From Earliella scabrosa (lineage: Eukaryota; Basidiomycota; Agaricomycetes; Polyporales; Polyporaceae): DNA of 64,000 nt. A program made the position numbers and the translations under genes. The stretch spans positions 1,798,001-1,862,000 of the forward strand of contig JABYQQ010000009.1 of the NCBI GenBank assembly GCA_022605405.1, written 5' to 3'. Positions 58,985-64,000 of the stretch are shown here, piece after piece; positions within the stretch are counted from its first letter, which is position 1; every line of letters starts with the position of its first letter. The notes below the pieces were generated by a model. It saw only the letters and a program-made list of their open reading frames with translations, did no database searches and was not told the DNA's origin.

Positions 58985-59766
58985 TGTGTCCTTCATACCA
59001 GCCGTCATCCTTCTCGCGATCAATGATGGCGTACGTCTGCATTCATCTCCGTCTTGGCGCGAAGAGACCATAGTGTCTGCCCATCTAGTTCTTGGGATGT
59101 AACTACTACACCGGTACCGTGCCAGGCAGTTCGTCGTCAGCCCAGTACTAGTACGCCGTTTATATAACACTCTGCGCGAGTCCCTCCTGCTCATACTAAA
59201 GCAGCACGAGATGGCGCGAGCCTCGAGAGAAGTTCGCGAGTCGAGGGGGCTCAGTGGGGGGCTTGTAAGAGAACCATTTTGCTGCGGCTGACCTCACACA
59301 AATTTCGATGATGATCGAAGCAGCCTGCGCTGAGCGCTGGAGCGCTGAATTCAGGCCCAATTGGCAAGGGAGCGTTCAATATATTGTTCAAATTGAATGC
59401 GCATCAGCGTCCTGCGCGCGACTGCGCATGTCAAGCGTGTTCGCGGCCGAGGCCCAATTGAATACTATACTGAACTGGAACAAGGTGCGCAGCCGGCGAC
59501 CTGCGCGCGCCGTGCGCCCGCGCAGCAGGCATCAGAGCCGTGAACGACCTCAGGGCGAGAGCTCGCAGCAGGGACGCAGCTCGCAGTTCGCAGCTTGCAC
59601 CCATACCACCACACCGCGACTACCTCGCCATACGGCCCCCACCATTCAGCTGAGCATTTGAGCGCAAGGTCCGCAGAGGGCATATATAGGAGGTAAGACG
59701 CATCTTCCTCCGCATCCCCGCAGTACAATTGTGCGCCCCCACGCGAACGACGGTGACTCACGCACC
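58985..59766 (+). other. Intergenic, promoter of the next gene
   Basis: No gene seen. Contains the TATA element at 59683-59688. Confidence 0.4.
59683..59688 (+). promoter_or_regulatory. TATA box upstream of the 59767 gene
   Basis: TATATA about 80 bases before the ATG. Confidence 0.45.
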
Positions 59767-60579
59767 ATGGCGCAGACCACAGCATTCCGCGCACCCTTCA
59801 ACGGCACCGACGTGAAGACGAAGACGATGATTACTGCTCTCAGCGGTGAGAAGCTCCCGCCCAGAGCGGAGAACGTGAACCCGTTCGACCCGCCCGAGTA
59901 CGACTCGCTCTCCCCCCGCTCACATGCGACGCCAACCACGTTCACGGGCACGTCGGACTCCGGATACGCGTCGACGTATGACCCATATGCGTACGCACCG
60001 ACCGTAGCCGCCCCTGGCCCCTCTTCTCCCTTCTCTACGCACCCCCGCGGACACCGACACCGACGCGGACACCACCGCTCGTCGTCCCTCTCCTCATCCT
60101 CCTCCCTCTCATCCTCCTCCGCTTCCTCGGACCAAAACTACGCCCCCGCCTCGTCCCACCCCGCAGACAGCGCCCACGCCCGCCCGCGCACGCTGCACAA
60201 AACCTCCTCGCCTCAGAGCAAAAGCCAAAAGAAAAGAAGCGGCTCGGGGCGCAAGATCGTGCGGGCGGTGTCGACGGGCGTGCTCGCGATCGTCGTCCCG
60301 CCCGTCGCGGTCGCGGGCGCGGTGCTCGCTGCGTCCGGTTTTGTCCTTTACGGATGCGGGAAGCTGATCGAGGGGATCGGGAAGGGCATTTCTGTTGGGC
60401 CTGAGGCGGTGTATCGGGCGTATAGCCGGACGGAGAGGGCGGGGAAGATTCGGAGGGCGTTTGGTGGGAGGAGGAGGTCGGCGGGCGAGAGAGAGAGGGA
60501 GAGAGAGAGGGAGAGGAGGGGCGGAAGGAAGGAGGAGACGGAGGGGTGTGTCGCGCCTGGCGAGCAGGAACGGCGATGA
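59767..60579 (+). CDS. Ser-rich protein with a central hydrophobic segment, 270 aa, unknown
   Basis: Single exon with ATG in good context. Residues ~1-75 contain NPFDPPEY, a possible short docking motif. A Ser/His/Arg low-complexity stretch (~95-160) follows, and a basic patch leads into a hydrophobic, Gly/Ala-rich segment (~183-215) that could be a membrane hairpin. The tail is very Arg/Glu-rich. The family is not recognised; a peripheral or hairpin-anchored membrane protein is one reading. Confidence 0.55.
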   Translation: MAQTTAFRAPFNGTDVKTKTMITALSGEKLPPRAENVNPFDPPEYDSLSPRSHATPTTFTGTSDSGYASTYDPYAYAPTVAAPGPSSPFSTHPRGHRHRRGHHRSSSLSSSSSLSSSSASSDQNYAPASSHPADSAHARPRTLHKTSSPQSKSQKKRSGSGRKIVRAVSTGVLAIVVPPVAVAGAVLAASGFVLYGCGKLIEGIGKGISVGPEAVYRAYSRTERAGKIRRAFGGRRRSAGERERERERERRGGRKEETEGCVAPGEQERR

Positions 60580-62522
60580 GCGTTAGGCGCTCCGTGTCAC
60601 GGTTGGCTTGAAGTGAACGTCGACGCTGGGACTTGGACTTGACTATGTATGTGTAGGATATCGCGCGCGTCGTTGTCTTTCCTTTTTTTCTCTCTCTCGG
60701 ATATCTATGCAGGCAGACCTATTCCCGCTGAATCGCATACCGCGTGTGTGTAAAGTCACTAAAGTGTGGACCTGTATTTTGCACACTCGGTACGTTACCA
60801 AATATCTGCCAACCTCGACATGACACCCGCATCGAGAGTCTGCTATGCATTTACAGAAGGCGAAGCACATGGCTCAGTACTGCAAACGGGTTCACCGCGA
60901 GGTCGACCCCACGGTTCGCAGTCATCGCGAGTTGCTAAGCACTGGTCAGTGTCAACTCAGCTGTGCTTCCTAGGCCTTGCGAAGTTCTGTATATGGCAGA
61001 TAATAGATGAGTACTAGTGATGTACGACGTACTGATGGACAACCTTCTCCATATCCCCTGCTAGCCGTCCCTCAGCCGACCCCAGACATCGTACATGCCG
61101 AGCGTGGAGTGACTCAGCCAAGGCGAGCGTTGCGGTCACCGACCAGCGTGTCCGTGGGGTCGTGCTGCGTAACGCACCACAACGACTGTATTGCTCGCGA
61201 CACAGCTCACGAAACAATTGCGCAGAGTTCACACCGGCGGTAAGTACATGGAATATATTGGACAACCGTCAGCCACAAGGACTCTCGATCGACGATCGTA
61301 CGACGTACTTTTATTACGGCGTCGGGATCCCAAAGACCGACACACATGGGGCGCGGTTTACAGGACGGACATGTGTCGGAACGCAGACGGATGGCACACT
61401 TACGAGTCAAGACAACACCTGACGGCGGCGGATAGGTGTAAGCCGGTTTGAGGTGATTCGTGGCGTTGGGTTGGATGGCAGTGTGAACCATGGAGCCATC
61501 GGGGCGCACGCGGGCGCAGCACATGCTGAGAAGAGAGGTATGTGATCATGACTTACGAGTCGCGCAGCATATACAACCTTGACCTACATGTTGTTACATA
61601 CCTGCTATAGCTCAATAGCGTATAGCAAGCAAAGAGGAGGCCATACCAAATGGTGGTATGTAGGAAATCATCGGGACGATCGCAGACGTCGAACCGCCGG
61701 CAACGAAGCAGCCGAATGAATAGAGTTTGAGGGAGCGGGAGAGTGGGGTAAAGCAGTGCCACAAACGGCGGATCGGCCGGTCATCCGAGCGGGAAAGTTC
61801 GTGCCGCCATACACTCTCGCTGATAATGTCGGTGCAGACATAGGCCTCTCAGAACGAGGAAGGCGTCGTCGGGCTCTATGAGCACGGAGAAAGATGGGAA
61901 ACAGGCGGCCGAGGATGTCAGGTGGGCCAGCCGAGAGCACACTCGAGGATGAGGCGACTGCGTGGGCGAGGCGTGGCTCCGAAGCGGAAGCACGCCATGC
62001 ATGTGGCGGTCACAGCGGTCGAAGCGGCGAGAGAACTAGCGACGAGTCGTCGAGAGCGATGAGAGCAAGAGAGTCCGAGTGCTGGACCGTCGACGGACGT
62101 TGGACAACAGCGACTGGCTTGGGGCGGGGAGGGGCTCGAGCGGAGCAGGCACGATGGCGCGTGACCTGGCCTCGGCCGAGTTTTTGCTCAAAAGGGTGCA
62201 CTGATGTGGGCGCAGTGTGGGTACTTTCCGCTCTCGTTCGAACATCCACGACCGCGAACGCTGCAGCGACGATGGCCGACCTCACGATGCTCTACGTCCG
62301 CCAGGATGGTGAGTGTTTTTTTACATGCGTCTATCGGCTAGATGGGCGATATCGCGGCGGGGGCGCGGCAAGGGGCCGAGAAACCGGGGGTTTGGGCGTG
62401 CGACGTGCGTAATGACGCTACAAGGGACACGCTCCTCCTCTTTTGCGTCCCCTCGCTCCTCACGCCTATTCTTTCATCTATTTCCTCCTCGCGGCCTTTC
62501 TCCTTCTCTCTGATACACGACC
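60580..62522. other. Gene-poor interval
   Basis: About 1.9 kb. No gene recognised; the last part likely includes the promoter and leader of the next gene. Confidence 0.4.
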
Positions 62523-64000
62523 ATGTCGTCCCCGTCGACGACCGACGAGCCCACTCCGACCTCGACGACTTCTGCTCCCTCTCCACCCGCACAGGGTCCG
62601 TCTCCCTCGTCCTCTCCTCCTCCCTCATCTACGTCCTCCTCATCTACGTCTGCATCTACTGACCCTTCGCCTCCATCTTCAGAACCTACTCCGTCCACCA
62701 CCGATTCGTCATCATCGGCCGAGACAACCCCACCGCCAGAATCATCTACCACCACTTTGCCTCCGGAATCCTCCTCCACCACAACTCCGCCCGAAAGCTC
62801 GAGCACCACCGACCCTCCCGCGTCGGAATCGGAGAGTGCCTCCGATAGTTCCTCCTCCTCATCTGAGCCATCTTCATCGACATCCTCCACGACCCTTCCT
62901 CCAGAGTCCACTACCACAGAGTCCACAACTACCCAGACAAGCACTTTCATGTGAGTAAATGCATTTTACGCCCTTCGTCCTAGTTTAATCCCTTCCTAGT
63001 GGGACCGACGCCAATGGCTCTCAGTACACCTCCATTATCACTGAGACCGTTGTCACCACCCCGACGATCAGTGCGTCCAACAACGCCACGACCTCAAGCT
63101 CAAATACAGGAGCAATCGTCGGTGGAGCTGTTGGCGGCGTAGCAGGTCTGGCCATCCTCGCCACTCTCATCTTCTTCTTTTGCCGTCGGCGTCGACAACG
63201 CGACGAGTTCGATGGCAACTTTGACCCCGACCGTGTCGTCGGCATTACTGGAGACAATCGTGCGACGCTCCCCGACATCGACCTCGCGGCCGACAACATC
63301 ACCCCGTACAACTACACACCCCAGGGCATGTCCATGCCCGTTCCTCAGCACACGACTGGCTCGACCCTGAGCTCTCCGCCGACGGGTGGCATGCCAAGTA
63401 TGCAGCAGTACGGCGGCTCTGTCCCGGCCTTCCCCGCAGGAGGGCTCGCCGGCGGCGCAGCTGGTGCGGCCATGGCGCATGGCGGCAGGGAGGGTGCTGT
63501 CTCTCCACCGTCCGCATATTCCCACTCTCAACCAACGCAATCGTATTATGCCCACTCCGCGTCAGATCATGGCGGCTACCCCGACTACTCTGCGTATGCC
63601 GCCTACGCGAACCAGCAGTATCCCCACGGCGGGCCTAGCTCGTCTCCGACGGGTAGCCCGACCAGCCCGTCGTTCGGTCCTCAGGTCGCCGGCGTGCCCG
63701 GCCGCGACTTCAGGCATCCTTCGCCTGGGCCGTCACTGGCGCATACATCCCATACTGGCCAGACCGATCCCTCCGTATCGGGCTCGTCGAGCGGTCCGGG
63801 TGTCATTCCGAGCGCAAAGGAGCGCGAGGCGATGGCGTATCGCCGGTCGGGCAACCTCGCGGTCGCGAACCCTGACGGCGCGAACGCGGGGTCGTCGGGC
63901 GTGCTTCAGCACCAGGACGCGGGACGACTGGACGCTACACCGGAGGACGAGGAGCCGGCGGAGGTGCCGCCGCGCTATGACACGATCAATCACGACCGGT
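62523..64000 (+). CDS. Mucin-like single-pass membrane protein, C-terminus beyond the window
   Basis: Exons 62523-62950 and 63000 to the window end. About 140 residues of Ser/Thr/Pro-rich sequence (likely O-glycosylated ectodomain) lead into a short spacer and one membrane helix (GAIVGGAVGGVAGLAILATL), then a stop-transfer Arg cluster and a long Gly/Pro/Tyr-rich cytosolic tail. There is no clear N-terminal signal peptide in this model, so an upstream exon may be missing. The layout resembles fungal cell-wall stress sensors (Mid2/WSC type), but the cysteine-rich domain of WSC proteins is absent. The protein is incomplete at its 3' end. Confidence 0.7.

Noticed and set aside
62474..62950. Acidic open frame antisense to the mucin-like exon
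   Set aside because: Simple complement of the Ser/Thr/Pro-rich repeat.
1..64000. CRISPR arrays, rRNA or bacterial operon features
   Set aside because: None seen; the spliced gene structure throughout is eukaryotic.

Overview
The window is nuclear DNA of a basidiomycete fungus, almost certainly an agaricomycete and plausibly a wood-decay polypore. The signs are many introns of 35-80 bases with GT...AG ends, GC-rich dense genes on both strands, and families typical of that class: a KDZ-type DNA transposon, fungal HNH nucleases, many F-box/LRR-like proteins, a DUF7025-type AAA ATPase pair and a KRE6/SKN1 glucan-synthesis protein. Exon models were built by hand from splice signals, frame continuity and similarity between copies inside the window. 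Almost every model closes to a whole number of codons. Nothing could be searched against databases.

Layout: 0.8-3.5 kb holds a Crinkler/CR-like P-loop protein gene with a 749-bp MITE-like element in its second intron. It lies between a C2-domain gene (3.8-5.5 kb) and a decayed partial copy of that gene (0.36-0.6 kb). 6.1-16.7 kb is a complete KDZ transposon of about 10.6 kb with a perfect 8-bp target-site duplication, terminal inverted repeats of about 650 bp, an intact 1004-residue transposase and two accessory genes. 17.6-22.7 kb is a tail-to-tail pair of duplicated AAA ATPase genes. 23.7-27.9 kb is a tandem run of three alpha/beta-hydrolase copies, the third broken. 28.6-38.5 kb holds three F-box-like genes around a divergent SDR and FAD-dehydrogenase pair. 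38.9-42.8 kb is a 13-exon SUMO protease (Ulp2 type). 43.9-46.1 kb is the KRE6/SKN1-type gene, with a reverse-transcriptase-less LINE derivative (46.4-49.1 kb, 15-bp duplication, A21 tail) inserted about 320 bp upstream of it. 49.5-50.8 kb is a decayed HNH-nuclease gene whose intact paralog is at 57.7-59.0 kb. Between them are a ZIP zinc transporter, an F-box-like gene and a small secreted protein. The window ends with an unknown Ser-rich protein with a hydrophobic segment and a mucin-like single-pass membrane protein that runs off the edge.

The housekeeping-type genes (C2 protein, Ulp2, KRE6/SKN1, ZIP, SDR) show no shared operon-like logic. The clearest functional unit is the KDZ element. Its three genes are all on the + strand between its inverted repeats and look like transposase plus nucleic-acid-binding helpers. 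The rest of the window is a record of repeated local duplication (C2, AAA, hydrolase, HNH) and insertion (MITE, KDZ, LINE).
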